This document shows, piece by piece, positions 5,299-11,220 of a stretch of DNA of 12,509 nucleotides. The translations under genes and the position numbers were made by a program. The DNA is taken from NCBI GenBank assembly GCA_014729145.1, contig WJKL01000014.1:1-12509 (forward strand). The letters run 5' to 3'. Position 1 is the first letter of the stretch, and each line of letters starts with the position of its first letter. The notes under the pieces were generated by a model. The model made no database searches. It was not told the DNA's origin and saw only the letters and a list, made by a program, of their open reading frames with translations. This DNA is from Candidatus Woesearchaeota archaeon (GTDB lineage Archaea > Nanobdellota > Nanobdellia > Woesearchaeales > WJKL01).

Positions 5299-5667
5299 TC
5301 AGATTATTATAAAATTGGAGTCAATTTTTTTATTAAAAGGTTCCTCGTTTTTCTTTGATTTTTTAATTGCAGATTCCACCAAAGGTTTATCTTCTAATAA
5401 TTTCTCTAGATTATTTTTTGCGTCCTTAATCGAGTCTGCACCTTGTTTAACTGCGATAGAAAATTTAATACTGCCTTTAAAAAAACCTTTTGGTTTATAT
5501 TCTCCTGCTACAAAACCCCTATATTGGGGTTTAAAGTTTTTTTGAGGATTGTATTGGTTCTCGTATCTTCTATCTTCATCAATCTTTACAGATTTTATTG
5601 CATTACAAATTCCTTTGTCTGTTTCAAATATGTATTCTTCTGAAAAAAAGCATCCTGATTTTACCAT
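5299..5667 (-). CDS. Hypothetical protein (122 aa), unrecognised
   Basis: I do not recognise this protein. It is Lys-rich and has no signal peptide or membrane segment. The first half looks beta-rich with aromatic residues (residues 1-75, with CFFSEEYIFETDKG and a Tyr/Asn/Gln-rich stretch near 34-48). The part from about 76 to 107 is helical and charged (SIKDAKNNLEKLLEDK), and the C-terminus ends in IDSNFIII. The frame is chosen over two shorter plus-strand frames because a TATA box (5690-5697) lies about 26 bases before its ATG, exactly as for the other leaderless genes here. The plus-strand frames have no such promoter and read as Phe/Leu-rich shadows. Its 3' end faces cbf5 with a 20-base gap. 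Confidence 0.6.
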   Translation of the reverse strand: MVKSGCFFSEEYIFETDKGICNAIKSVKIDEDRRYENQYNPQKNFKPQYRGFVAGEYKPKGFFKGSIKFSIAVKQGADSIKDAKNNLEKLLEDKPLVESAIKKSKKNEEPFNKKIDSNFIII

Positions 5668-5689
5668 AATAAAAAAATAATGAAGCTAT

Positions 5690-5697
5690 TTATTTAA
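5690..5697 (-). promoter_or_regulatory. TATA box of the 122-residue gene
   Basis: On the minus strand TTTAAATA is centred about 26 bases upstream of the ATG at 5667. It is almost identical in sequence and spacing to the methyltransferase box at 2368-2375. The rest of the gap up to 5797 shows no further gene that I can support. Confidence 0.6.
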
Positions 5698-5797
5698 AGC
5701 TGATGCTTTATTAATATTGACAGATGTATTATATGGAAAGAAGGAATAAGCAGATTGATAAAGAAAGAACTATGTAAAATATATCCAATCAAGAAAA

Positions 5798-6079
5798 TCA
5801 ATCAGCAGTAAACAATTCTGAATCATGTACGTCGAAGAGTCCTATTCTTGCACCAGCATCCAGCCATCCGTGTGCGTAATTCAATGCTGCAAATGCATTT
5901 ATCAAATCCCTTTTTTCTTCAAAATGCTCTGCATCAGAGATGTATCTTCTTATCATATCAAGAAAGTCATCTCTTTCAGAATCTAAAGAAGTTCGGTTCC
6001 CGGAAGATTCTGCTTTTTTCAAAGCTTTCCGGGATACTGAAAAATATTTTTTAATCTTTTCCGGAGTTACTTTATTCAT
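5798..6079 (-). CDS. DUF357 domain protein
   Basis: This 93-residue protein matches the archaeal DUF357 family. The diagnostic part is the second half: DMIRRYISDAEHF, then KRDLINAFAALNYAHGWLDAGARIGLFDV (about residues 56-84), with the Asn-Tyr-Ala-His-Gly-Trp-Leu-Asp core. It is all helical, probably a four-helix bundle. The family has no established function. Its ATG overlaps the RpoK stop in an ATGA, so it is translationally coupled and belongs to the same operon, at the downstream end. That placement suggests a role linked to information processing, but this is guilt by association. No strong terminator is seen after its stop; only short T-runs lie in the next 40 bases. Confidence 0.85.
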   Translation of the reverse strand: MNKVTPEKIKKYFSVSRKALKKAESSGNRTSLDSERDDFLDMIRRYISDAEHFEEKRDLINAFAALNYAHGWLDAGARIGLFDVHDSELFTAD

Positions 6080-6309
6080 TCTTTTGGAGAAGGCAGCGGC
6101 CTTTTGACTGTAATAGGAATAACTCCTTTCCTATATTCAAGCTTGGCTATAGTTATGGGGTTGTAAGATATCTTTTTCAGCTTTTTTTCAGGAAGTTTAA
6201 CCAAAAAAGGAGCCCCCATAGCTATCTGCAGAGCCCTTGAGCCGATCATCCTTGCCTTTTCGTATTTTGAATACTTTCTTTTCTTTTTGTTTTTAGTTTT
6301 TTTTGCCAT
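6076..6309 (-). CDS. rpoK: DNA-directed RNA polymerase subunit K (Rpb6 homologue)
   Basis: This 77-residue protein has the RpoK/Rpb6/omega signature: TKYEKAR-like KYSKYEKARMIGSRALQIAMGAP (residues 13-35) followed by the C-terminal NPITIAKLEYRKGVIPITVKRPLP segment. Subunit K clamps the C-terminal part of the largest RNA polymerase subunit and helps assembly. The first 12 residues are a basic Lys-rich arm. The ATG at 6309 follows a Shine-Dalgarno GAGGTG by 7 bases, overlapping the rrp42 stop region (gap 13 bases). The gene is co-transcribed with the exosome genes. In the classical archaeal superoperon other genes such as eL37 and RpoP follow rrp42, so RpoK at this place is a rearrangement. Confidence 0.95.
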   Translation of the reverse strand: MAKKTKNKKKRKYSKYEKARMIGSRALQIAMGAPFLVKLPEKKLKKISYNPITIAKLEYRKGVIPITVKRPLPSPKE

Positions 6310-6322
6310 TCTTATCCACCTC

Positions 6323-7099
6323 TCACAAGGCTTTCCTCAACTCATCACATTTCTTGACTCCGATATCGACCATCTTTGATATCTCTTCCTCGGTCAATGG
6401 ACTGTCTCCGCCTTTCTGCATCGCACAGAGATTTTGATTCTGATCTGTGGCTATTGTCATTCTAGCATCAATGACTTTTTCCTCTTCAGTAATGGGATCA
6501 ACAATAAGATGATCTCCTATCTTGCATACTGTTACTGAAACAGTCTGCTTATCCAAAGAAAGCGACTTGTCTGTTTTATTCTTGTAGTCGATAGTGCCTT
6601 CTTTATCTGTCTTTGGGAATTTTGTGTTTTTCAATGCGGCCAGCGCTGACAATGCAGAGATATCAAAAAGATTTCCTGCATCGTTTAGTGGACAGATGTC
6701 AATCATAACAGACCAAACCTTCTCTCCTTTTTCTACACAAAGTTTTTTCATGTCTATTGCCTTTGACTCTCTTATTCCTCTGTCAACAACCCTGGAAATC
6801 TCTATAGCATCTATTCCAGGAGGGCCTGTCTCAAATTCAGGATTTGATATTGGCAAAAGCTCTGCATTGACCATCAGACACCCTTCTTCAGGTGAGTCTG
6901 GATACGGCTCCTGTGTTGCAAGCTTTACCCCTGCTATAACAACAGTTTCTCCTATCTGGACCCTTGCTGAACCTTCTGCGCTCTTTGAAAAATCATACTT
7001 GATATCAACAGGTTTTCTGTATTCAAGCGGTTTTCTGCCGTCTAATCTTACTCCTTTATTAAGCAGGTTGATAATGTGGTTTCTAAGTTCTTCATTCAT
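6323..7099 (-). CDS. rrp42: Exosome complex subunit Rrp42 (non-catalytic RNase PH-like)
   Basis: This 258-residue RNase PH-fold protein is the inactive partner of Rrp41 in the archaeal exosome hexamer. Signatures are GVRLDGRKPLEYR near the N-terminus, SARVQIGETVVIAGVKL, NAELLPISNPEFETGPPG, VVDRGIRESKAID and VWSVMIDICPLNDAGNLFD; the last lacks the phosphate-binding GTR seen in Rrp41. I chose ATG 7099 because a near-perfect Shine-Dalgarno GGAGGTG lies 6 bases before it and the protein family starts there. A longer in-frame start at 7159 would lie inside rrp41 and has no ribosome site. The gene overlaps the end of rrp41 by 8 bases, fitting production of equal amounts of the two subunits. Confidence 0.95.
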   Translation of the reverse strand: MNEELRNHIINLLNKGVRLDGRKPLEYRKPVDIKYDFSKSAEGSARVQIGETVVIAGVKLATQEPYPDSPEEGCLMVNAELLPISNPEFETGPPGIDAIEISRVVDRGIRESKAIDMKKLCVEKGEKVWSVMIDICPLNDAGNLFDISALSALAALKNTKFPKTDKEGTIDYKNKTDKSLSLDKQTVSVTVCKIGDHLIVDPITEEEKVIDARMTIATDQNQNLCAMQKGGDSPLTEEEISKMVDIGVKKCDELRKAL

Positions 7100-7847
7100 T
7101 TTTGTCACCTCCTTTACCAGAAGATGCAGATTCTTTTTTGCTTTCACCTTTAAGCTCATATTTCTCTTTGATTGCTTTCTTCTGAATCTTGTATATATCT
7201 TTGCATACTTTTTTACCCAGCTTTACTGCCTTAAGGAGATTTTCCTTGGATATCTCTCCATCCATCTGAAGCAAAACTATCTCTTCTGTGTTTGGAAGGA
7301 TTGCTATAGGTATATCTGATACCACTCCGTCATAAGCTTCTTCATCATAGCTTAGATCAGCAACAACTGTGCTGTCTACGCTTCCTACTGCTACAGAGCT
7401 TACCAGGTCTTTCATGACTATTCCTGCGTCTGCAAGTGCCATGGCTGAAGCGCATATTCCTGCGCATCTTGTTCCTGCATCTGTCTGCGGTAATTCGATA
7501 AATATATCTACAACAGAATTTGGAAACTTGTCAAGGTCTACAACAGAAAGAAGCGCCTTTTCTATTACCATTGAAATCTCTTTTGCTCTTCTGTTTGGTC
7601 CAGGCCTTATCCTGTCGCCTGAGCCTGAGAAAGGCATCATATTATAGTTTACCCTTATTATTCCTTTTTCAGGATCCTGCATGAATCTTGGATAAAGCTC
7701 CCGAGGCCCATAAACAGCTGCATAAGCAATAGTGTCTCCTATCTTGAACATCGCTGAGCCGTCTGCTCTCTCGATGACTCCAGTCTTTGCCTCTATTGGT
7801 CTAGTCTCATCTAATTTCCTGCCGTCTAATCTTTTTTCATAAGCCAT
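7092..7847 (-). CDS. rrp41: Exosome complex exonuclease Rrp41 (catalytic RNase PH-like)
   Basis: This 251-residue protein is the catalytic subunit of the archaeal exosome, which degrades RNA from the 3' end with phosphate and can add A-rich tails in reverse. It begins MAYEKRLDGRKLDETRPIEA. It has PGPNRRAKE (RNA binding) at about 82-90, and QTDAGTRCAG (121-130) with Arg127 for phosphate binding. Asp178 in VSDIP corresponds to the second catalytic aspartate. The loop just before it is about two residues longer than in typical Rrp41, so the first catalytic aspartate could be Asp168 or Asp173. The ATG at 7847 follows AGGTG by 9 bases; an upstream in-frame GTG at 7859 overlaps that site and is rejected. 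The C-terminal 25 residues are a charged tail that includes the Shine-Dalgarno of rrp42. Confidence 0.95.
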   Translation of the reverse strand: MAYEKRLDGRKLDETRPIEAKTGVIERADGSAMFKIGDTIAYAAVYGPRELYPRFMQDPEKGIIRVNYNMMPFSGSGDRIRPGPNRRAKEISMVIEKALLSVVDLDKFPNSVVDIFIELPQTDAGTRCAGICASAMALADAGIVMKDLVSSVAVGSVDSTVVADLSYDEEAYDGVVSDIPIAILPNTEEIVLLQMDGEISKENLLKAVKLGKKVCKDIYKIQKKAIKEKYELKGESKKESASSGKGGDKNE

Positions 7848-7848
7848 T

Positions 7849-8568
7849 TTACTGCTCACCTCTGTCGGTTTCTATCTTTTTTCCTGTCTCTTTTTCAAGA
7901 TATTTCTTTATCCTGTCTGTAAGTCCGTTTATGTGGGCTTCTTTTTCTATCTTTTTTATGGTTTTTACAGCAAGAAGCTCCATCTTTGGATCTTCTCCCT
8001 GAAGCCAGATAACACCATTCTGACCAACTATTATCTTGCAGTCAGTTGCTTTCTTTATCATGCTGACCATACTGCCTTTTTTACCGATTATCCTTGGAAC
8101 TTTGTGGCAGTTGACCTTTATCACTCTTCCGCCTTTAAGTTTTCTCAAACCAGGACCCTTCATGGTTATATCTATAAGATTCTGGCTTGTAACATTTGTT
8201 ATCTTGCATACAATATAGTCTCCAAAATCAAAATATTTTGTAAGATTTGCTCCTTTAGGAATGAAATCAGATGTTGCTTCCCTCATGTTAAGCATGGCCT
8301 GGTAGGCTGATTCAGTATCAATTCTCCATCCGCTGAATGCTATCTCAAAAACTCTTCCTATTATCATATCTCCTCTTTTGGGAAGATATTTTCCTGATAA
8401 TGGTATCAGTTTGATCGCTCTTCCTTCTATCCTGGTCAAACCCAAGACAGATGAGATGATCTTTTCTCCTTCACGGTATGTTCCTGCACCTGGCAGATAA
8501 TCCATCCCCTCTGCTAGGTGTTCTCCTGGAACAACCACTTCTTTGTCTTTTGTCAATAATTTACTCAT
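7849..8568 (-). CDS. rrp4: Exosome complex RNA-binding subunit Rrp4 (S1 and KH domains)
   Basis: This 239-residue protein forms part of the exosome cap that threads RNA into the Rrp41/Rrp42 ring. The order is an N-terminal domain (VVVPGEHLAEGMDYLPGAGTY, residues 10-30), an S1 domain (about 60-140, with KRGDMIIGRVFEIAFSGWRID), then a KH domain with PRIIGKKGSMVSMIK (about 157-171; the GxxG loop is GKKG) and the C-terminal GVIWLQG strand. Length and order are normal. The ATG at 8568 is preceded by AAAGGTG at 6 bases. An in-frame GTG nine bases upstream is part of that site, so it is not the start. The stop is one base from the rrp41 ATG. It follows psmA after a gap of 31 bases, where SBDS is found in many archaea. 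Confidence 0.95.
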   Translation of the reverse strand: MSKLLTKDKEVVVPGEHLAEGMDYLPGAGTYREGEKIISSVLGLTRIEGRAIKLIPLSGKYLPKRGDMIIGRVFEIAFSGWRIDTESAYQAMLNMREATSDFIPKGANLTKYFDFGDYIVCKITNVTSQNLIDITMKGPGLRKLKGGRVIKVNCHKVPRIIGKKGSMVSMIKKATDCKIIVGQNGVIWLQGEDPKMELLAVKTIKKIEKEAHINGLTDRIKKYLEKETGKKIETDRGEQ

Positions 8569-8599
8569 TTTTTTCACCTTTTACTTGTTATTTTTATTG

Positions 8600-9331
8600 T
8601 TATTTTTTAACTTCTGCCAAAATCTTTTCTATCTTTTTCTGTGACAGCTTTTTGTATTCTTTTTTGTCTTTGGTTACTGTAGCTATATCAAGCCTATCAG
8701 CACTGATACTTTTTCCGATTGTTTTCATCAATGCTTTTACTGCAAGTTTTAATCCTTCATCCATAGATATATTTTCCTTATATTTCTTATGAAGCATCTC
8801 CTGAACCTCTGTTTCTCCTTCACCTATCGCTACTGCTTTATATTGGAAGTATATTCCAGTTGGATCTGTCTCAAAAAGCCTGGCTTCTCCGTCTTCGTCT
8901 ACTCCTGCTATCAATAAAGAAACACCAAAAGGTCTTAATCCAGCTGACTGGGTACATACCTGCTTCAGATCGCATACATCCTTAACAATAGAAAGTACAT
9001 CTATCGGACTGTCATAAGTTACAGTATGCTGCTGCGCTTTTAGCTGAGCCCTTTCTATCAACACTCTTGCATCTGAAAGTATTCCAGATGCAGTTACAGC
9101 TATGTGGTTATCTACCTGCCATATCTTTTCAGTTGCCTCCGGCACTATAAACTTGTCTATCAATCTTTTGTCTGTCACCAACAAAACTCCTTCTTTACAT
9201 ACCATCCCTATTGCAGTTGAGCCTTGTTTTACTGTTTTCTTTGCATACTCAACCTGCAGTAATCTTCCTTCCGGGCTGAACATTGTGATTGCCCGGTCAT
9301 ATCCCATCACCTGATGCGGCATTGCTTGCAT
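8600..9331 (-). CDS. psmA: Proteasome subunit alpha
   Basis: This 243-residue protein is the alpha subunit of the 20S proteasome, which forms the outer gating rings. The N-terminal gate and first helix are visible as GYDRAITMFSPEGRLLQVEYAKKTV (residues 9-33), the family signature. It continues with GSTAIGMVCKEGVLLVTDKR, ASGILSDARVLIERAQ, and RPFGVSLLIAGVDEDGEARLFETDPTG. The C-terminus ends in a Lys-rich helix, and the length is typical. The ATG at 9331 follows GGAGGT, which lies in the last codons of the upstream 86-residue gene (its TAA is directly before the ATG). The beta subunit and the PAN ATPase are not in this window. The place between the RNase P gene and the exosome genes is conserved across archaea. 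Confidence 0.97.
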   Translation of the reverse strand: MQAMPHQVMGYDRAITMFSPEGRLLQVEYAKKTVKQGSTAIGMVCKEGVLLVTDKRLIDKFIVPEATEKIWQVDNHIAVTASGILSDARVLIERAQLKAQQHTVTYDSPIDVLSIVKDVCDLKQVCTQSAGLRPFGVSLLIAGVDEDGEARLFETDPTGIYFQYKAVAIGEGETEVQEMLHKKYKENISMDEGLKLAVKALMKTIGKSISADRLDIATVTKDKKEYKKLSQKKIEKILAEVKK

Positions 9332-9333
9332 TT

Positions 9334-9594
9334 TTACATTACCTCCTTTGTTATTATATTTCGTTTCCAGCTTGTTTTCTGCCGGTTAAAATCGTAATAA
9401 TTGGTTATCATATCTTTGTTATATGTTTTTTGAAGATGTGATTCATCTAATAAATATGTTTTGTCTACCATTTCTTCCTGGGGAATATATCTTGTCTTTT
9501 TTGTGCGTTTGTTTGTGATTTTAGTATATTTGTTGTGGTCTTCTATAATAAGTTTTCCTGTATAATGTTTTCCATCTTTGTACGTTATTGTCAT
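9334..9594 (-). CDS. Hypothetical basic protein (86 aa) between pop5 and psmA
   Basis: I do not recognise this 86-residue protein. It is rich in Lys, Thr, Tyr and Asn, and basic. The first half (about 1-50) alternates polar and hydrophobic residues in short strands, ITYKDGKHYTGKLIIED then YTKITNKRTKKTRYIPQEE, as in small beta-barrels of the Sm, KOW or Rpp29 type. The second half is probably loops and helix ending in KRNIITKEVM. It starts one base after the pop5 stop, without a Shine-Dalgarno, and carries the psmA ribosome site in its last codons, so it is tightly coupled to both. That position makes an RNA-related or RNase P-related role plausible, but it is inference from position. No motif proves it. 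Confidence 0.75.
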   Translation of the reverse strand: MTITYKDGKHYTGKLIIEDHNKYTKITNKRTKKTRYIPQEEMVDKTYLLDESHLQKTYNKDMITNYYDFNRQKTSWKRNIITKEVM

Positions 9595-9595
9595 T

Positions 9596-9928
9596 TTATT
9601 GTAAATATCTTTGTTTTGCTTTTTTTAGTATCCCTGAAACACCAATTGGATTAACTACTGCCTTTTGATCTTTGATATTCTTTATAAAAGAGAGTGCTGT
9701 CTTTATCTCATCGATTGACTTGTGATTTGTTTTTATTATTCCTCTTTGTTTTTGAGGTTTGAAACAGTCTTTTAAGATTTGCATTCCTGCTTTTGCTATT
9801 CCTAATTCTCCTATCAACTGCTGTGATCTAGCCATAATTTCATCTGAAACTTCCTTAAAGTCTTTTATTTCCTTATCAGAGACTATTTCAAAAGCTATAT
9901 AGCGTTTTTTCTCTTTAAGTGTTGGCAA
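9596..9928 (-). CDS. rnp2: Ribonuclease P protein component 2 (Pop5)
   Basis: This protein has the Pop5 signature from its first residues (PTLKEKKRYIAFEIVSD), with ELGIAKAGMQILK in the middle and QKQRGIIKTNHKSIDEIKTALSFI and GVSGILKKAKQRYL at the end. Pop5 pairs with Rpp30 in archaeal RNase P, which matures tRNA 5' ends. Coordinates here use a TTG start at 9928, giving 110 residues. No Shine-Dalgarno precedes that TTG. The frame stays open upstream to 9958 and a good site, AGGTG (9960-9964), lies 7 bases before an ATC codon at 9952-9950. Initiation there would add eight residues (x-K-K-R-L-K-T-L), and Pop5 proteins often have such a K-T-L-P lead-in. Rpp30, the usual partner gene, is not upstream. 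It is the first gene of the exosome operon. Confidence 0.92.
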   Translation of the reverse strand: MPTLKEKKRYIAFEIVSDKEIKDFKEVSDEIMARSQQLIGELGIAKAGMQILKDCFKPQKQRGIIKTNHKSIDEIKTALSFIKNIKDQKAVVNPIGVSGILKKAKQRYLQ

Positions 9929-9958
9929 CAGTGTTTTTAATCTTTTTTTGATTTTAAT

Positions 9959-10005
9959 TCACCTAAAACGGTTTTCATTAACCGAGAAATAACCTAATAA
10001 TGGTT
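9959..10005 (-). promoter_or_regulatory. Structured leader and ribosome binding site of the RNase P/exosome operon
   Basis: The leader between the likely transcription start (about 10024) and the gene holds two small inverted repeats. AACC/GGTT pairs 10002-10005 with 9991-9994, and CGGTT/AACCG pairs 9969-9973 with 9980-9984. The Shine-Dalgarno AGGTGA (9959-9964) follows. Because AACC and GGTT each occur twice, alternative pairings are possible. The stems are short and a regulatory function is inference. Confidence 0.4.
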
Positions 10006-10042
10006 CCTTTCTCTTTCTCTCACAGTAGAATAAGATAGATTA

Positions 10043-10056
10043 GGTATATATAAAGG
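10043..10056 (-). promoter_or_regulatory. TATA box of the RNase P/exosome operon
   Basis: On the minus strand CCTTTATATATACC is one of the strongest TATA-like elements in the window. A start about 25 bases downstream (about 10024) gives a leader of roughly 70-95 bases, much longer than those of the leaderless genes. It is only about 8 bases from the terminator T-run of the upstream lipoprotein gene. Confidence 0.7.
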
Positions 10057-10063
10057 TTTGTAT

Positions 10064-10077
10064 AAAAATAAAAAAAA
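10064..10077 (-). terminator. T-rich terminator after the lipoprotein gene
   Basis: Immediately after the TGA, the minus strand reads eight T, one A, then five T, with no stem-loop. Oligo-T tracts like this are the usual intrinsic terminators in archaea. It separates the lipoprotein unit from the exosome operon. Confidence 0.6.
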
Positions 10078-10509
10078 TCAAGAAAGGCTGCAGTCAATAT
10101 CTTCAATTGCTCTTTCTCTTAATAGATTTGCCTGAACTCTATTGATGCCGTCTTTAATCTTGTATTTTCCAGTTATATCGCTGCAATAGACTGTTTCACC
10201 CGGCTTGATAGTGGTGTTATCACAGTCTGGAATAGGAACAATAAGGCCCCTTATTATTATCTTTATGTCTTCCCCTATAACCAATGGTTCTTCCCTGTTA
10301 TTGTATAATTCTGCTTCTATCCTGTTATCTGAGCATCTTAAAAGATTTAGTATTTTTCCTTCCTCTCCCTGCTCTTGTTCAACAGATTCCTGTGTTTGTT
10401 CAGGTGTTTTTATCTCCTGATCGGTTTGAGGCTCTTGTTCTTTTTTACAGCCCATTATCAGAAAAACAGTTAATATCAATATAAGAAACAACCAAGTCTT
10501 TTTTTTCAT
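10078..10509 (-). CDS. Surface lipoprotein with four-cysteine domain
   Basis: This 143-residue protein starts with a lipoprotein signal peptide: basic MKKK, a hydrophobic stretch (residues 5-18) and a lipobox ending LIMGC, with Cys21 the acylation site. A polar Glu/Gln/Thr linker (22-52) leads to a globular part (53-143). That part has four cysteines (59, 96, 109, 140), the motif IIIRGLIVPIPDCDNTTIKP (84-103) and GETVYC (104-109). It looks beta-rich and is probably held by two disulfides outside the cell. The next gene upstream has the same domain with matching cysteine spacing. No function is known to me. A Shine-Dalgarno AGGTG lies 5 bases before the ATG and a TATA box at 10557-10564 gives a leader of about 26 bases. 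Confidence 0.8.
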   Translation of the reverse strand: MKKKTWLFLILILTVFLIMGCKKEQEPQTDQEIKTPEQTQESVEQEQGEEGKILNLLRCSDNRIEAELYNNREEPLVIGEDIKIIIRGLIVPIPDCDNTTIKPGETVYCSDITGKYKIKDGINRVQANLLRERAIEDIDCSLS

Positions 10510-10556
10510 CTTATCACCTTTGAAATTTATTTTAATTATGATTAAGAGTATATTAC

Positions 10557-10564
10557 TATATAAA
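10557..10564 (-). promoter_or_regulatory. TATA box of the lipoprotein gene
   Basis: On the minus strand TTTATATA is centred about 52 bases before the ATG at 10509, so the transcript should begin near 10535 and carry the AGGTG ribosome site at 10515-10519. Confidence 0.6.
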
Positions 10565-10589
10565 TTTTTTCTTTAAGAAAAACAGAGAT

Positions 10590-10640
10590 TAAAAAAATGT
10601 TTTAAAAAAATTAGAAAAGAAAAAGAAAAGAAAAAGAAAT
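10590..10640 (-). terminator. Pyrimidine/T-rich terminator after the membrane-anchored gene
   Basis: After the TAA at 10641-10643 the minus strand runs into repeated T4-T7 blocks separated by single C, then two tracts of seven T further on. This is typical of archaeal termination without a hairpin. Confidence 0.55.
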
Positions 10641-11123
10641 TTAACTGCAAGTAACAGTTGCTTTTCCTTCTTTTGCGCCTGCAATCCTAATTATAACTTC
10701 GTTTTGTCCTGATATAACAGGGAAGTTACCATTAAGAGTTGTGCATGTTGTGCTTTCTCCTGGTTCCAGAACTGTTTTGTCGCAGCCAGGATCTTTAACA
10801 ACTAATCCTCTGATCTGGGCTTTCCAGTTAACCATGTATTCTGCAGTTACATCTGCAACATTAGTAATCACTGCTCCTACTTTACCATCTGCACAAACTG
10901 CCTGTGTAACCATCTCACCTTCTCCAGCATATTCTGTTGGTGTTTCTGGTTCTGGCAGTGTTTCTTCAGGCTCTGGTTCTGGAGCTGGTGCTGGTGCTGG
11001 TTCTTCTGCCGGCTTTCTCATGAAAACAAGCACAAGAATTACAATCACAACGATTGCTCCAAGTATATACCAGATGTTCTTATTAGATTTTGGTTCTTTT
11101 TTTGTTTTTTTCTTTTTAGCCAT
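10641..11123 (-). CDS. Membrane-anchored surface protein with four-cysteine domain
   Basis: This 160-residue protein has a Lys-rich cytoplasmic N-terminus (residues 2-15), one transmembrane helix (about 17-35, rich in Ile and Val), a Pro/Glu/Ala linker (about 38-62) and an outer domain (about 70-160). The domain carries cysteines 77, 114, 127 and 159. Their spacing (37, 13, 32) is nearly that of the neighbouring lipoprotein (37, 13, 31). Shared motifs are IRGLVV-x2-P-x-CD, PGES-x2-C, a G-N/K pair, and a terminal C-S. The two genes look like an ancient tandem duplication with different anchors. ATG 11123 is chosen because AAGGTG precedes it by 6 bases; a GTG nine bases upstream belongs to that site. 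The binding partner or ligand is unknown. Confidence 0.8.
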   Translation of the reverse strand: MAKKKKTKKEPKSNKNIWYILGAIVVIVILVLVFMRKPAEEPAPAPAPEPEPEETLPEPETPTEYAGEGEMVTQAVCADGKVGAVITNVADVTAEYMVNWKAQIRGLVVKDPGCDKTVLEPGESTTCTTLNGNFPVISGQNEVIIRIAGAKEGKATVTCS

Positions 11124-11185
11124 TATTAACACCTTTTATTTTTTGCAAAAAATAAATTGCTTTTTATTAAATATTAGAATAATGG

Positions 11186-11193
11186 TATATAAA
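11186..11193 (-). promoter_or_regulatory. TATA box of the membrane-anchored gene
   Basis: On the minus strand TTTATATA is centred about 67 bases before the ATG at 11123, so the leader would be about 40 bases and include the AAGGTG site. It lies between the phosphomutase stop (11221) and this gene, so the gene need not depend on read-through. Confidence 0.6.
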
Positions 11194-11220
11194 TGTTTCT
11201 GAAAATTCTCATGAATTATT

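Noticed and set aside
5724..5777. A 17-codon plus-strand frame (ATG to TAA) in the gap before the DUF357 gene
   Set aside because: It is very short and the TATA-like element upstream is weak, so it cannot be told from chance.
6594..7319. A 241-codon plus-strand frame opposite rrp42 and rrp41
   Set aside because: It is the antisense shadow of two certain exosome genes and has no start signals.
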